Source: DASQPR01 sp963836775
GTDB taxonomy: Bacteria > Actinomycetota > Actinomycetes > Mycobacteriales > Micromonosporaceae
DNA: 64,000 bases
NCBI GenBank assembly: GCA_963836775.1
Contig: CAWIKR010000003.1
Coordinates: 1,426,001 to 1,490,000 of the forward strand
Reading direction: 5' to 3'
In this document: in pieces, positions 27,080 to 35,540 of the stretch
Position numbering within the stretch: the first letter of the stretch is position 1
Layout: each line of letters opens with the position of its first letter
Program-made: the position numbers and the translations under genes
The notes under the pieces: model-generated
Told to the model about the DNA's origin: nothing
Database searches by the model: none
What the model saw: only the letters and a program-made list of their open reading frames with translations

Positions 27080-28414
27080 TTACCAGGGCGTGGCCAGCAC
27101 GGCCTCGATCACCAGCGCCGTGAGTGCGCCGCCGGCGACCAGCATCCAGGGCATCGGCGGCGGATCGCCGCCCGGTCGGCCCGGCGCGATAGCGGCCACC
27201 GTCAGCCACGGGAAGTACGGCAGCCAGGCCGCCTCGACGCCGCCGCGGGCCAGGCCGGTCAGGATCGAGAAAAGCACGGCGAGCGCCGAACCGACCAGGA
27301 ACGGCCAGGCCGGCGTGTTGCGAATCTTGCGGGCGCTGGCCACGATCGCCGGCCCGGTGGCGATGATCAGCGCGATGATGCTGAGGATCGCCCACCACGG
27401 CGCCGACCGGAACGGCTCCACCCGGGCCGCGAAGTCGGAGTTCGCCGCGATCAGGCCATCCAGCCAGCCGAAGCCGAGCCGGTTGGCGATCAGCACCGGG
27501 ATCAGTGCGCCGATGCCGGTGCCGATGTTCAGGAACGGCCGGCGCCGGGCGAAATACAGCAGCACGATGCTCAGGCCGAGCCATGCCACGCCGTAGGAGA
27601 ACATGGCGCCGAGCCCGACCAGCAGACCGGTGATCACCGACCAGACCGCCGACGGGAGTCCATGCCGCCGGTGGGCGCTGGCATAGACACCGGCCGCGAT
27701 CATCGCCGCGCCGGACGCCGCCACCACCGCGTCCATGCTGACCGCGATCCAGATGGCGTACGGCGCCAGGGCCAGCACCGGCATGTAGCGCCGAGCGGTC
27801 TCCTCGCCGCAGACGTCCTTGACCGTGTAGAGCGCCAGCGGCACGGTCAGCACCGCCAGCGCCGTGACGAATACCGCGAGGGTGAGCTGGTCCTGGACGC
27901 CGAGCTTCTCCATCCCCCAGAGCAGCAGCACCGCGCCCGGCGGGTGGCCCCGGGCCGCGATCGAGTGGGCCTGGACGTTGTCGGTGAAGGTGCGGATGTA
28001 GCGGAGCGGGTCGTCGCCGATCGCCGCGACGTCGGGCGCGTAGTTGGACTGGTCCAGCAGCGACCGGGTCAGGCCGGCGGTGCCATCCACCAGAGCCAGG
28101 GCGATGGCCCAGGCGAATGCCGATACGTAAGCCGCCAACTGGAACGCCGCCCAGCGGCGGTGGCGGAACCAACCGAGGCCCCAGGCTCCCAGAACCGCCA
28201 CCGCGACCGCGGGCGCCAGCAGCGAAAACGGGCTTACCTCGAACCGATAGTGGCCGAGAAACGGAGCGCTCGCGGTGCCCAGCTGGGCACCACCGGCCAC
28301 GGCGATGGCGGTCAGGCCCAGGCCGGCGCCGGCCAGCACGAGCCACCACAGGAGGTCGGCGCGCTGACGCGCGGACGTCTCCTGAGCTGGCGGAGTGGCG
28401 ACGACGGTGTCCAC
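27080..28414 (-). CDS. polytopic membrane protein, possible GT-C glycosyltransferase
   Basis: A 444-aa protein with roughly 11-12 hydrophobic segments spread over its length. The loop after the third segment (SNYAPDVAAIGDDPLRYI, then AARGHPPGAVLLLWGM) contains acidic residues and an HPPG motif seen in GT39/GT-C-like membrane glycosyltransferases that use lipid-linked sugars. No defined catalytic DxD is obvious, so this is a suggestion only. GTG start; TACCGT lies 8 nt before it. Confidence 0.7.
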   Translation of the reverse strand: MDTVVATPPAQETSARQRADLLWWLVLAGAGLGLTAIAVAGGAQLGTASAPFLGHYRFEVSPFSLLAPAVAVAVLGAWGLGWFRHRRWAAFQLAAYVSAFAWAIALALVDGTAGLTRSLLDQSNYAPDVAAIGDDPLRYIRTFTDNVQAHSIAARGHPPGAVLLLWGMEKLGVQDQLTLAVFVTALAVLTVPLALYTVKDVCGEETARRYMPVLALAPYAIWIAVSMDAVVAASGAAMIAAGVYASAHRRHGLPSAVWSVITGLLVGLGAMFSYGVAWLGLSIVLLYFARRRPFLNIGTGIGALIPVLIANRLGFGWLDGLIAANSDFAARVEPFRSAPWWAILSIIALIIATGPAIVASARKIRNTPAWPFLVGSALAVLFSILTGLARGGVEAAWLPYFPWLTVAAIAPGRPGGDPPPMPWMLVAGGALTALVIEAVLATPW

Positions 28415-28564
28415 GGGGCAACACGGTATCGGTTAGCCGACAGAACTGCGCGTGTCGGCTCGTTTACCCACGACATCTCACGCATGATCGTTGCGCATGA
28501 TCGTCAGACGCGGTCTAATTGAGAAGACCGCCAACACCACTCAATGTGATGTGAGGACTCCACT

Positions 28565-28798
28565 ATGGCAGCCACTGGAACCACCGCCGCCAGCACCGAG
28601 AAGGGTCGCCGGATCGTCGGTACGGAGCGCCAGAACCTGGCCAAGGATCTGGTCAAGCGGTATTCAAACGGAGAAAGCATCCGCGCACTGGCATCGTCGA
28701 CCGGTCGTTCGTATGGATTTGTCCACCGCGTTCTGACCGAGTCCGGCGTCGCGCTCCGCCAGCGCGGTGGTGCCCGCCGGCGCAAGAAGGCGGCCTGA
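28565..28798 (+). CDS. small helix-turn-helix protein
   Basis: A 77-aa basic protein conserved in actinobacteria, as far as I recall. ERQNLAKDLVKRYSNGESIRALASSTGRSYGFVHRVLTESGVAL reads as a resolvase/Trp-repressor-like HTH (about 20-62) with a basic tail ARRRKKAA. It is probably DNA binding; its target is unknown. GAGGA lies 7 nt before the ATG. It stands alone between a divergent membrane protein gene and a terminator-like hairpin. Confidence 0.82.
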   Translation: MAATGTTAASTEKGRRIVGTERQNLAKDLVKRYSNGESIRALASSTGRSYGFVHRVLTESGVALRQRGGARRRKKAA

Positions 28799-28803
28799 TC
28801 TTA

Positions 28804-28830
28804 AAGATCAACGTGACACGCTGTGATCTT
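28804..28830 (+). terminator. hairpin after the small HTH gene
   Basis: Outer stem AAGATCA / TGATCTT with an inner CGTG / CACG pairing, six bases after the stop. Confidence 0.5.
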
Positions 28831-28845
28831 GACGATCATCGATCT

Positions 28846-28870
28846 CGGTAGCGGTCAGTGACCGCTACCG
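28846..28870 (+). promoter_or_regulatory. 25-bp perfect palindrome centred on a start codon
   Basis: Arms CGGTAGCGGTCA and TGACCGCTACCG are perfect 12-mers around a single G, which is the first base of the GTG start at 28858. It could be a repressor site or an mRNA hairpin hiding the start. Confidence 0.55.
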
Positions 28871-29622
28871 ATGCCGGGATCCGGTGGGAACGTGATGGGC
28901 CGGTGGCAACGGTGACGCTGTGCCGGCCCGACGTCCTCAATGCGCAAACCCCCGCGATGTGGGGGTTGTTGCGGGATATCGGGCGGGACCTGCCCGGGGA
29001 CGTTCGAGTGGTAGTGGTGCGTGGCGAAGGCCGTGCGTTCTCCGCTGGGATCGACCTGGCCGTGGCCAATGGTGCCGACGGCGGCTTCGCCGGCCTTGCC
29101 GGACTGGATCCGGCCGCGGCTGCCGATGAGATTGCCGGCTATCAGGCCGCGTTCACCTGGCTGGGCCGGCCCGACATCGTCAGCATCGCCGGGGTGCAGG
29201 GTCATGCCATCGGCGCCGGCTTCCAGCTGGCTCTCGCCTGTGACTTCCGGGTGGTCACCAGCGACGCGAAGTTCACCATGGCCGAGGTGTCGCTGGGCCT
29301 GGTGCCGGATCTGGGTGGCACCAGGCCGTTGCTGAACCTGGTCGGCTATGCCCGTGCGCTGGAGATCTGCGCGACCGGGCGCCGGGTCGGTGCCGAGGAG
29401 GCGTACGCGATCGGGCTGGCCAATGTCGTCGTACCGCCATCTGATCTTGATGAAGCGGTGCGCGACCTGGCCGCGGCGATCCTGTCCGGCGCGCGCAATG
29501 CCGTGGTGGAGATCAAAGCGCTGCTGGCGGGCTCCGCCGACCGGACCGCCGATGCTCAGTTGCGGGCCGAGCGGGAGGCTCAGGTGCGCCGCCTGCGCGA
29601 TCTGACCGGCCGCGGGGATTAG
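28858..29622 (+). CDS. enoyl-CoA hydratase/isomerase family protein
   Basis: A 254-aa crotonase-fold enzyme acting on an acyl-CoA. Oxyanion-hole segments are GEGRAFSAGIDL (57-68) and GHAIGAGFQLALACDFRV; SLGLVPDLGGTRPLL holds the position of the second catalytic acid of hydratases, with Asp in place of Glu. The substrate is unknown. The only plausible start is the GTG at 28858, which lies at the centre of a 25-bp palindrome and has no ribosome binding site. Confidence 0.85.
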   Translation: MTATDAGIRWERDGPVATVTLCRPDVLNAQTPAMWGLLRDIGRDLPGDVRVVVVRGEGRAFSAGIDLAVANGADGGFAGLAGLDPAAAADEIAGYQAAFTWLGRPDIVSIAGVQGHAIGAGFQLALACDFRVVTSDAKFTMAEVSLGLVPDLGGTRPLLNLVGYARALEICATGRRVGAEEAYAIGLANVVVPPSDLDEAVRDLAAAILSGARNAVVEIKALLAGSADRTADAQLRAEREAQVRRLRDLTGRGD

Positions 29623-29710
29623 CGGAGCCGCCGATCGCCGGAGCAGGGCCCGCTAAGCCGATAGCGATCCGCCTGGGAGTTTGTCGGACCCGTGGGCGAG
29701 ACTTGGGCCC

Positions 29711-31675
29711 ATGGCGGGACATGGTGCGGGCAGCTGGTCGATGCTGCGAGCGATTCGGCGCGAGGACGAGCTGAAGGGCAAGACGCTTAACCGCACCACC
29801 GCGAAGCGGGTGTTCGCATTCGCCCGGCCGTTCCGCCGCGACATCGTGATCTTCCTGATCACCGTGATCATCGACGCGATCATCGGGGTGGCAACGCCGT
29901 TCCTGGCCGGCAAGGTCATCAACACGATCAGCGCCGGAGGGCCGAACGCCGGCCGGGACATTATCCGCATCGCCTTGGTCATCGCCGGCCTCGCCATCGC
30001 CGACGCGCTGCTGTCGTTAGCTCAGCGGTGGTATTCCGCTCGCATCGGCGAGGGGTGCATCTACGAACTTCGGACTCAGGTCTACGACCACGTGCAGCGA
30101 ATGCCGTTGCAGTTCTTCACGCGGACTCAGACCGGGGCCCTGGTCAGTCGCCTGAACAACGACGTATTGGGTGCGCAGCAGGCGTTCACCTCGACGTTGT
30201 CCGGTGTCGTGTCGAACGTGATTCAGCTGGCGCTGACCGCCGCCGTGATGTTCTCGCTGTCCTGGCAGATCACCGTACTGTCGCTGATCATGCTGCCGGT
30301 GTTCGTCCTGCCGGCCCGCCGGGTCGGCAAGCGTCTGGCCGCCATCACGCGTGAGTCCTACCAGCTCGACGCCACGATGAACGCGACGATGACCGAGCGC
30401 TTTGGCGTCGCCGGTGCACTGCTCGTGAAGCTGTTCGGCCGACCCGACGACGAGGCGGAGCGGTTCTCCGCCCGGGCCGCCCGGGTCCGGGACATCGGGA
30501 TCGAGCAGGCGATGTATAGCCGCACATTCTTCGTGGCATTGCTCCTGGTTGCCTCGCTGGCGCAGGCGCTCACTTACGGTCTCGGTGGTTGGCTCGCCGT
30601 CACCGGCCACGGCGGCATCAACGCCGGCACGGTGGTCACACTCGCGTTGTTGCTGACTCGGCTGTACGGGCCGCTGACGTCGCTGTCCAACGTGCGCGTG
30701 GATGTGATGAGCGCTCTGGTCTCGTTCGAGCGCGTCTTCGAGGTGCTGGACCTGCCACCGGCGATCGACGAGAAGCCGGACGCCGTCGCGATTCCGGCCG
30801 GCTCCGGCTCGGTCCGGTTCGACGACGTGACGTTCCGCTATCCGAGCGCCGCTGAAGTGTCGCTGGCCTCGCTGGAGGATGTGGCGACTCTGGACCGTAC
30901 CGTCAGTGAGCCGGTGCTGCGCGGGATCTCATTCGACGTGGCGCCGGGACAGATGGTGGCGCTGGTCGGGCCGTCCGGTGCCGGCAAGTCGACGACGTCG
31001 ATGCTGATCTCTCGGGTCTATGACGTCACGTCCGGGTCGGTCCAGGTCGGCGGGGTGGACGTGCGGGATGCGACGCTGTCGTCGCTGCGCGACACGGTCG
31101 GCGTGGTGACTCAGGACTCGCACCTGTTCCACGAGACGATCGCGGACAACCTGCGCTACGCGAAACCGGAAGCGACCGACGACGAGATCTGGTCGGCGCT
31201 GCAGGGGGCGCAGATAGCCGACCTCGTACGCAATCTGCCGGAGCAGCTGGAGACCGTGGTCGGCGAGCGCGGCTACCGATTCTCCGGCGGCGAGAAGCAG
31301 CGGATCGCCATCGCCCGGCTGCTGCTGAAGGCGCCGAGCATCGTGATCCTGGACGAGGCGACCGCTCATCTGGACTCGGAGTCCGAGGCAGCGGTGCAGC
31401 GGGCTCTGGGGGCCGCGCTCGCCGGGCGCACGGCGGTGGTGATCGCGCACCGCCTCTCCACCGTCCGCGATGCCGATGCGCTCCTGGTCCTCGACGAGGG
31501 CCGGATCGTCGAGCGCGGCACGCACGACGAGCTGGTCGCCGCCGGCGGTCTCTATTCGGAGCTGTATCGGACCCAGTTCGCTGTCGCCGACTCGCCGACG
31601 CCGTACACGGAAGCCGTCGACGGTTCCGGTCCGGTGCTGGTGGTCGAGCACCAGGCCGACGAGTTCACCGACTGA
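29711..31675 (+). CDS. ABC exporter, fused membrane and ATPase domains
   Basis: A 654-aa half-transporter. Six membrane segments lie within residues 45-330 (IVIFLITVIIDAIIGVATPF and so on). The C-terminal ATPase has Walker A GPSGAGKST, Q-loop VTQDSHLFHETI, signature RFSGGEKQRIAIARLL, Walker B IVILDEATAHLD and H-loop IAHRLSTV. Probably a homodimer; substrate unknown. An insertion of about 20 residues (AAEVSLASLEDVATLDRTV) precedes the ATPase core. The ATG at 29711 is chosen over a TTG at 29681 because GAGACT lies 7 nt upstream (leaderless layout). Confidence 0.9.
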   Translation: MAGHGAGSWSMLRAIRREDELKGKTLNRTTAKRVFAFARPFRRDIVIFLITVIIDAIIGVATPFLAGKVINTISAGGPNAGRDIIRIALVIAGLAIADALLSLAQRWYSARIGEGCIYELRTQVYDHVQRMPLQFFTRTQTGALVSRLNNDVLGAQQAFTSTLSGVVSNVIQLALTAAVMFSLSWQITVLSLIMLPVFVLPARRVGKRLAAITRESYQLDATMNATMTERFGVAGALLVKLFGRPDDEAERFSARAARVRDIGIEQAMYSRTFFVALLLVASLAQALTYGLGGWLAVTGHGGINAGTVVTLALLLTRLYGPLTSLSNVRVDVMSALVSFERVFEVLDLPPAIDEKPDAVAIPAGSGSVRFDDVTFRYPSAAEVSLASLEDVATLDRTVSEPVLRGISFDVAPGQMVALVGPSGAGKSTTSMLISRVYDVTSGSVQVGGVDVRDATLSSLRDTVGVVTQDSHLFHETIADNLRYAKPEATDDEIWSALQGAQIADLVRNLPEQLETVVGERGYRFSGGEKQRIAIARLLLKAPSIVILDEATAHLDSESEAAVQRALGAALAGRTAVVIAHRLSTVRDADALLVLDEGRIVERGTHDELVAAGGLYSELYRTQFAVADSPTPYTEAVDGSGPVLVVEHQADEFTD

Positions 31676-31706
31676 CACCGCGGGGCGACGGCGCGAAAGC
31701 GTGCTC

Positions 31707-31712
31707 TAGGTT
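31707..31712 (+). promoter_or_regulatory. -10 element of a leaderless promoter
   Basis: TAGGTT, then 7 nt (GACAGGT), then the ATG at 31720. Confidence 0.5.
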
Positions 31713-31719
31713 GACAGGT

Positions 31720-32469
31720 ATGGACCTTGGACTCGCTGGACGCGTCTACGTTCTGACCGGTGCCTCGCGTGGGCTGGGCTACGCCACCGCGGCGGCGCTC
31801 GCTGCCGACGGTGCCCAGGTGGTGTTGTCGTCGCGGGACGCCGTCTCGGTGCACGCCGCTGCCGCTCGGCTCGGTGGTGTCGGAGTCGCGGTGGACAACA
31901 CCGACCCGGACGCCCCGACGAAGGTGATCGACGCCGCGATCGACGCCTACGGCCGGGTCGACGGCGGCCTGATCTCGGTCGGCGGCCCGCCGGCCGGCAC
32001 CGCGGCCAGCGTGACCGACGAGCAATGGCTGACCTCGTTTCAGACGGTGTTCCTCGGCGGTGTGCGGTTCGCCCGGGCGCTCGCCAACCGGCTGGAGCCC
32101 GGCGGCGCGATCGGCTTCGTCCTGTCGTCGTCGGTGCGTGCGCCACTGACCGGGCTCGGCATATCCAACGGCCTGCGACCCGGACTGGCCGGAGTCGCCA
32201 AGGACATGGCCGACCAGTTCGGGCCGCACGGCGTTCGGGTGCTGAGCCTGTTGCCGGGCAGCATCTACACCGATCGCATCAAGGAAATTCACCGGGCCAG
32301 CGGCGATCCGGACAGCGCCAAGGCGCGTGCCGAAGCAACGATCCCGCTGCGCCGGATCGGGGACCCCGAGGAGTTCGGCCGGGTGGCCGCGTTCATGCTG
32401 TCACCGGCTGCGAGCTATGTCACCGGTGTCACCGTCACCGTGGACGGCGGCTCCGCGCGGATGCTGTGA
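31720..32469 (+). CDS. SDR-family oxidoreductase lacking the usual catalytic Tyr
   Basis: A 249-aa Rossmann-fold protein with TGASRGLG (13-20) for NAD(P) binding and DGGLISVGGPPAG where NNAG normally lies. The usual YxxxK is absent: the segment reads LSSSVRAPLTGLGISNGLRPGLAGVAK, the SN..R variant found in a divergent SDR subgroup. The C-terminus VTVTVDGGSARML is typical. A reductase role is therefore uncertain. Its stop overlaps the next gene's GTG. Confidence 0.8.
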   Translation: MDLGLAGRVYVLTGASRGLGYATAAALAADGAQVVLSSRDAVSVHAAAARLGGVGVAVDNTDPDAPTKVIDAAIDAYGRVDGGLISVGGPPAGTAASVTDEQWLTSFQTVFLGGVRFARALANRLEPGGAIGFVLSSSVRAPLTGLGISNGLRPGLAGVAKDMADQFGPHGVRVLSLLPGSIYTDRIKEIHRASGDPDSAKARAEATIPLRRIGDPEEFGRVAAFMLSPAASYVTGVTVTVDGGSARML

Positions 32470-33080
32470 CTCGGATTCGTCCGGTCTCGCCCGAGGTGCT
32501 CGCCGGCGAGCTCGCCGAACGCCTGCTCGGCGCCCCCGGACTCGTACGCGTCGCGATCGACGGTGCCCCGGCGCTCAAGCCGGGCGGCCTGGCATCCGGC
32601 GTGGCCGACCGTCTGCGCTCAGCCGGACGGTTCGCGCTCTCGGTGTCCACCGAGGACTTCCTGCTCCCGGCCTCGCAGCGGTACGAATTCGGGCGTACCA
32701 GCCCGGAGGCGTTCTACGAAGGCTGGCGGGACATCAACGGCCTGCGACGCGAAGTGCTGGACGCGGCACTGGACGGCCGGGTTCTTCCGGCGCTGTGGCG
32801 GGTCGACGTGGACCGCTCGGCGCGCGCCTCTTATGTGGACGTGCCGCCCGACGGCGTGATCCTGGTCAGCGGCGAGTTCCTGCTCGGCGGTGGGCTGCCG
32901 TTCGAGCTGGAGGTGCACCTGGAGGCGTCGGATGCGGCGCTGGCGCGGCGTACGGCGGCGGACCAGCAGTGGACATTGCCGGCCTTCTCCCGCTATCGGG
33001 ATGAGGTGATGCCGTCGCTCTTCGCCGACGTGGTGGTGCGGATGGAGGACCCCCGGCACCCGGCGCTGGTCGAGAGCTGA
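32466..33080 (+). CDS. uridine-kinase-like P-loop protein
   Basis: A 204-aa protein resembling actinobacterial proteins annotated as uridine kinase. It has VRVAIDGAPALKPGGLASGVADRL at the P-loop position, VSTEDFLLPASQRYEFGRTSPEAFYEGWRD for the substrate region, and VILVSGEFLLGG. The P-loop lacks the GKS/T signature, so ATP binding is doubtful without a structure. The GTG overlaps the SDR stop (GTGA), so the two are co-translated. Confidence 0.7.
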   Translation: MTRIRPVSPEVLAGELAERLLGAPGLVRVAIDGAPALKPGGLASGVADRLRSAGRFALSVSTEDFLLPASQRYEFGRTSPEAFYEGWRDINGLRREVLDAALDGRVLPALWRVDVDRSARASYVDVPPDGVILVSGEFLLGGGLPFELEVHLEASDAALARRTAADQQWTLPAFSRYRDEVMPSLFADVVVRMEDPRHPALVES

Positions 33081-33761
33081 TCAGGCGGTCGCGTAACCGT
33101 GCAGCATGCCGGCCAGCTCGTTGGGCCGGCTGAGAGCGACGCAGTGGCTTCCGGCGATCTCGTCCGGCGTCACGCCGAGCCGGTCGGCGACCACCTTGCG
33201 CATGAAGTCCGGTGGGAAGAATCGATCCTCCGTGCACAGCACGAAGTGGGTCGTGATGTCCGGCCACGCCGGCAGCGGCCACGGTTCAGCGAGCGCCCGG
33301 CCGATCGAGCCCCCACCATGCGCCAGCGCTTCCTCGGCGAGCCTCCGCGGCACGTCGTGCATGAACGTCACGTAGACGTCGTCGTTGCCGGTCAGCCCGC
33401 CGTCCCGGGCGGCCTGCTCACGGACCGCCTCCGCATGCCCGGTGTTCCGGCCCCAGCCGTCGCCCGCCTCGGCCGGCGCCGGGACCATGCCAGTGACCAG
33501 GACCAGTTTGCGGGCCGACAGGCGGGCGGCGACCAGGGGAGCGGTGTACGCACCGAACGACTGGCCCACCACGATCAGATCATCGGTCCGCCCGCGGATC
33601 GCATCCACGACAGCATCGGTGTAGTCGGTGAGCCCGGCCGACTCTCCGGGCGGCAGATCCGGGGCGGTGACGTCGTGGCCGAGCGCCCGCAGCCTTGCCG
33701 CGACCAGGTGCCAGGACCAGCCGGAGTCACCGGCGCCGTGGATCAGTGCGAACGTGCTCAT
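33081..33761 (-). CDS. alpha/beta hydrolase
   Basis: A 226-aa cytosolic hydrolase. ALIHGAGDSGWSW (4-16) is the oxyanion loop, VVGQSFGAYTAP contains the nucleophile elbow GQSFG, and AGSHCVALSRPNELA carries the catalytic His. It resembles plant-esterase/EstC-like proteins acting on small esters or amides; the substrate is unknown. The ATG at 33761 (MSTFALIHGAG) fits the fold start. It lies 37 bases after the acnR-like gene on the same strand and may be co-transcribed with it. Confidence 0.85.
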   Translation of the reverse strand: MSTFALIHGAGDSGWSWHLVAARLRALGHDVTAPDLPPGESAGLTDYTDAVVDAIRGRTDDLIVVGQSFGAYTAPLVAARLSARKLVLVTGMVPAPAEAGDGWGRNTGHAEAVREQAARDGGLTGNDDVYVTFMHDVPRRLAEEALAHGGGSIGRALAEPWPLPAWPDITTHFVLCTEDRFFPPDFMRKVVADRLGVTPDEIAGSHCVALSRPNELAGMLHGYATA

Positions 33762-33798
33762 GACGCGTGCGTACCCCCGTTCGGGCCGGAGAAACTCG

Positions 33799-34368
33799 CT
33801 AGCTCTTGCGGACCGCGGCCTCGACCAGGTCCAGCACCGCCTCAAGATCGTCGGTGGGCCGCCCCATTGCCAGATGCAGAATCAGCCCGTCGTAGGCCAG
33901 CTCGAGGAACTGGGCAAGGATCTCGATCGGCATGTCGGTGCGGATCACTCCGGCGTCGAGCTGGCGCTTGAGGCGCTCCCGGGTGGCCGCCGACAGGGCT
34001 GCGGCCGGTGCCGACCAGCGGGACGCGAAGTCCGGATCGGTGCGCAACCGCCGCGACACCTCAAGCTGACTGCCCAGCCATCCGGCGGTGTCGTCGTTGG
34101 AGCCGCTTGCCAGGTCGCGCATGACCTGGACCAGGCCGTTCTTCGCCACGGTGGCCACCATCGCGTCGGCGTCCTCGGTCGCGACCGCGATGAACAACGC
34201 TTCCTTGTCCTTGAAGTGGTGGAAGATGGCACCCCGGGACAGCCCGGTCTCTTTCTCCAGCAGCCGGACCGTGGCACCCTCATAGCCATAGCGGGCAAAG
34301 GACGCCCGCGCACCGTCCAGGATCTCCTGGCGGCGCGCCTCAAGCTGGCGCTGGCTCACCCTCGGCAC
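33799..34368 (-). CDS. acnR: TetR-family repressor, AcnR-like
   Basis: A 189-aa TetR protein. EARRQEILDGARASFARYGYEGATVRLLE, then GLSRGAIFHHFKDKEALFIAVA, and the C-terminal NGLVQVMRD, LEVSRRLRTDPDF, DMPIEILAQFLELAYDGL and LDLVEAAVRKS closely resemble AcnR, the aconitase repressor of Corynebacterium. An 18-bp perfect palindrome sits 11 bp upstream of its start, and a 15/18 match lies in front of acn at 41275. It therefore probably represses both itself and acn, although acn is 4.6 kb away. Confidence 0.82.
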   Translation of the reverse strand: MPRVSQRQLEARRQEILDGARASFARYGYEGATVRLLEKETGLSRGAIFHHFKDKEALFIAVATEDADAMVATVAKNGLVQVMRDLASGSNDDTAGWLGSQLEVSRRLRTDPDFASRWSAPAAALSAATRERLKRQLDAGVIRTDMPIEILAQFLELAYDGLILHLAMGRPTDDLEAVLDLVEAAVRKS

Positions 34369-34379
34369 CCTGTGATCAT

Positions 34380-34397
34380 AAGCCGTACGTACGGCTT
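34380..34397 (-). promoter_or_regulatory. AcnR operator, autoregulatory copy
   Basis: AAGCCGTACGTACGGCTT is a perfect 18-bp palindrome 11 bp before the acnR-like start. It is near-identical to the site upstream of acn. Confidence 0.65.
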
Positions 34398-34421
34398 GGG
34401 AGAAATGTCCGCCGATTGATC

Positions 34422-34562
34422 ATGCTCACGGGCATCCATACGCTGCCACCGTGGGGCGATCATTACCAGACCATGGGGACGTGGCCACTTACCGACGAGT
34501 TCGCTGCCGAGGTCGCCGAGCTGCAGGGACATCGAGTGGTGGTGCCGAGCGGGAAGAGCTGA
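34422..34562 (+). CDS. possible 46-aa ORF
   Basis: ATG to TGA encoding MLTGIHTLPPWGDHYQTMG and so on, ending VVVPSGKS, in the gap before the nitrilase gene. Its codon use is plausible and its protein-like composition is better than that of shadow frames, but there is no ribosome binding site. I do not recognise it; it may be a fragment or chance. Confidence 0.25.
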   Translation: MLTGIHTLPPWGDHYQTMGTWPLTDEFAAEVAELQGHRVVVPSGKS

Positions 34563-34577
34563 TGCGAGGATGAGCGC

Positions 34578-35444
34578 ATGAAGACCTGGCCGTCGCACGA
34601 GTCGGAACCACTGGACACCCTCACCGTCGCGGCCATTCAGGCCGAACCGGCCCCGGGTGACGTGGCCGGCAACGCCAAGACCGGTGCCCGGCTGGTGAAT
34701 GACGCGGCGGATCGTGGCGCCCGGATCGCCGTACTGCCGGAGTTGTTCCTGCCCGCGTATCACCCGCCGACGCTCGCGGCGAACGCGGACACCGACGTGG
34801 CCGCCGATGCCGATCGCATGGTCGATGATGTGCGGCTGGAGCCGTTGCGCACGGTCGCCCGCGAGCGCGGAGTGGTGATCGTGGTCGGCGCCGCCGTCCG
34901 CCACCCGGACGGCCGCCGCACCTGCTCGTCCCTCGTGGTCGACCGCTCCGGCCGGGTTCAGGTCGGCTACGACAAGCAGCAGCTCTGGGGCCCGGACGAG
35001 AACTCGCTGTTCACCGCGGGTTCGGACGGCGCCACAGTGACCATCGACGGCTGGAAGTTCGGCCTCGGCATCTGTTATGACGGCTGCTTTCCCGAGCACG
35101 GCCGGGCGGCGGCGACCGCCGGCGCCGACGGCTACTTGATCCCGAGCGGCTACGTCGTCGGTTCGGAGCACCGCCGCGACCTCTACTACGCGGCCCGGGC
35201 GCTCGACAACACGATGTACGTCGTATTCGCGAACAATGTCGGGGGAGATGCGCCGTTCGAGTTCAACGGCGGCGCGGCCATCTACGAACCGGAGGGCCGG
35301 CCGCTCGGCAAGGCCCCGGATACCGGCGAATGCATCATTGTGGCCGAACTCTCTCGGGCGGCGATGCAGCAGACCCGCGCCGACCACAGCATGCTCGCCG
35401 ATCGGCGGAGCCACCTGGGAGGACGGCGATTCCTGCAGGCGTAA
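34578..35444 (+). CDS. carbon-nitrogen hydrolase (nitrilase superfamily)
   Basis: A 288-aa amidase-type hydrolase with the Glu-Lys-Cys triad: E in AVLPELFLPAYHPP, K in VGYDKQQLW and C in GLGICYDGCFPEHGR. VVFANNVGG follows at the usual position. It cleaves or condenses a non-peptide C-N bond; beta-ureidopropionase/omega-amidase-like relatives are common, but the substrate is not predictable. GAGGA precedes the ATG by about 8 nt. Its upstream region is shared with the acnR-like gene. Confidence 0.85.
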   Translation: MKTWPSHESEPLDTLTVAAIQAEPAPGDVAGNAKTGARLVNDAADRGARIAVLPELFLPAYHPPTLAANADTDVAADADRMVDDVRLEPLRTVARERGVVIVVGAAVRHPDGRRTCSSLVVDRSGRVQVGYDKQQLWGPDENSLFTAGSDGATVTIDGWKFGLGICYDGCFPEHGRAAATAGADGYLIPSGYVVGSEHRRDLYYAARALDNTMYVVFANNVGGDAPFEFNGGAAIYEPEGRPLGKAPDTGECIIVAELSRAAMQQTRADHSMLADRRSHLGGRRFLQA

Positions 35445-35528
35445 CGGGCGGGTTGCGGTTCGTCACACTAGTCACTCTGCGTCGCACAGATCCGGGTCGC
35501 CGACTAGTCGACGGTGGGCTCCGTCACG

Positions 35529-35534
35529 TAGTGT
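35529..35534 (+). promoter_or_regulatory. -10-like element of a leaderless gene
   Basis: TAGTGT, then 6 nt, then the GTG at 35541. Confidence 0.4.
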
Positions 35535-35540
35535 GCCCGC

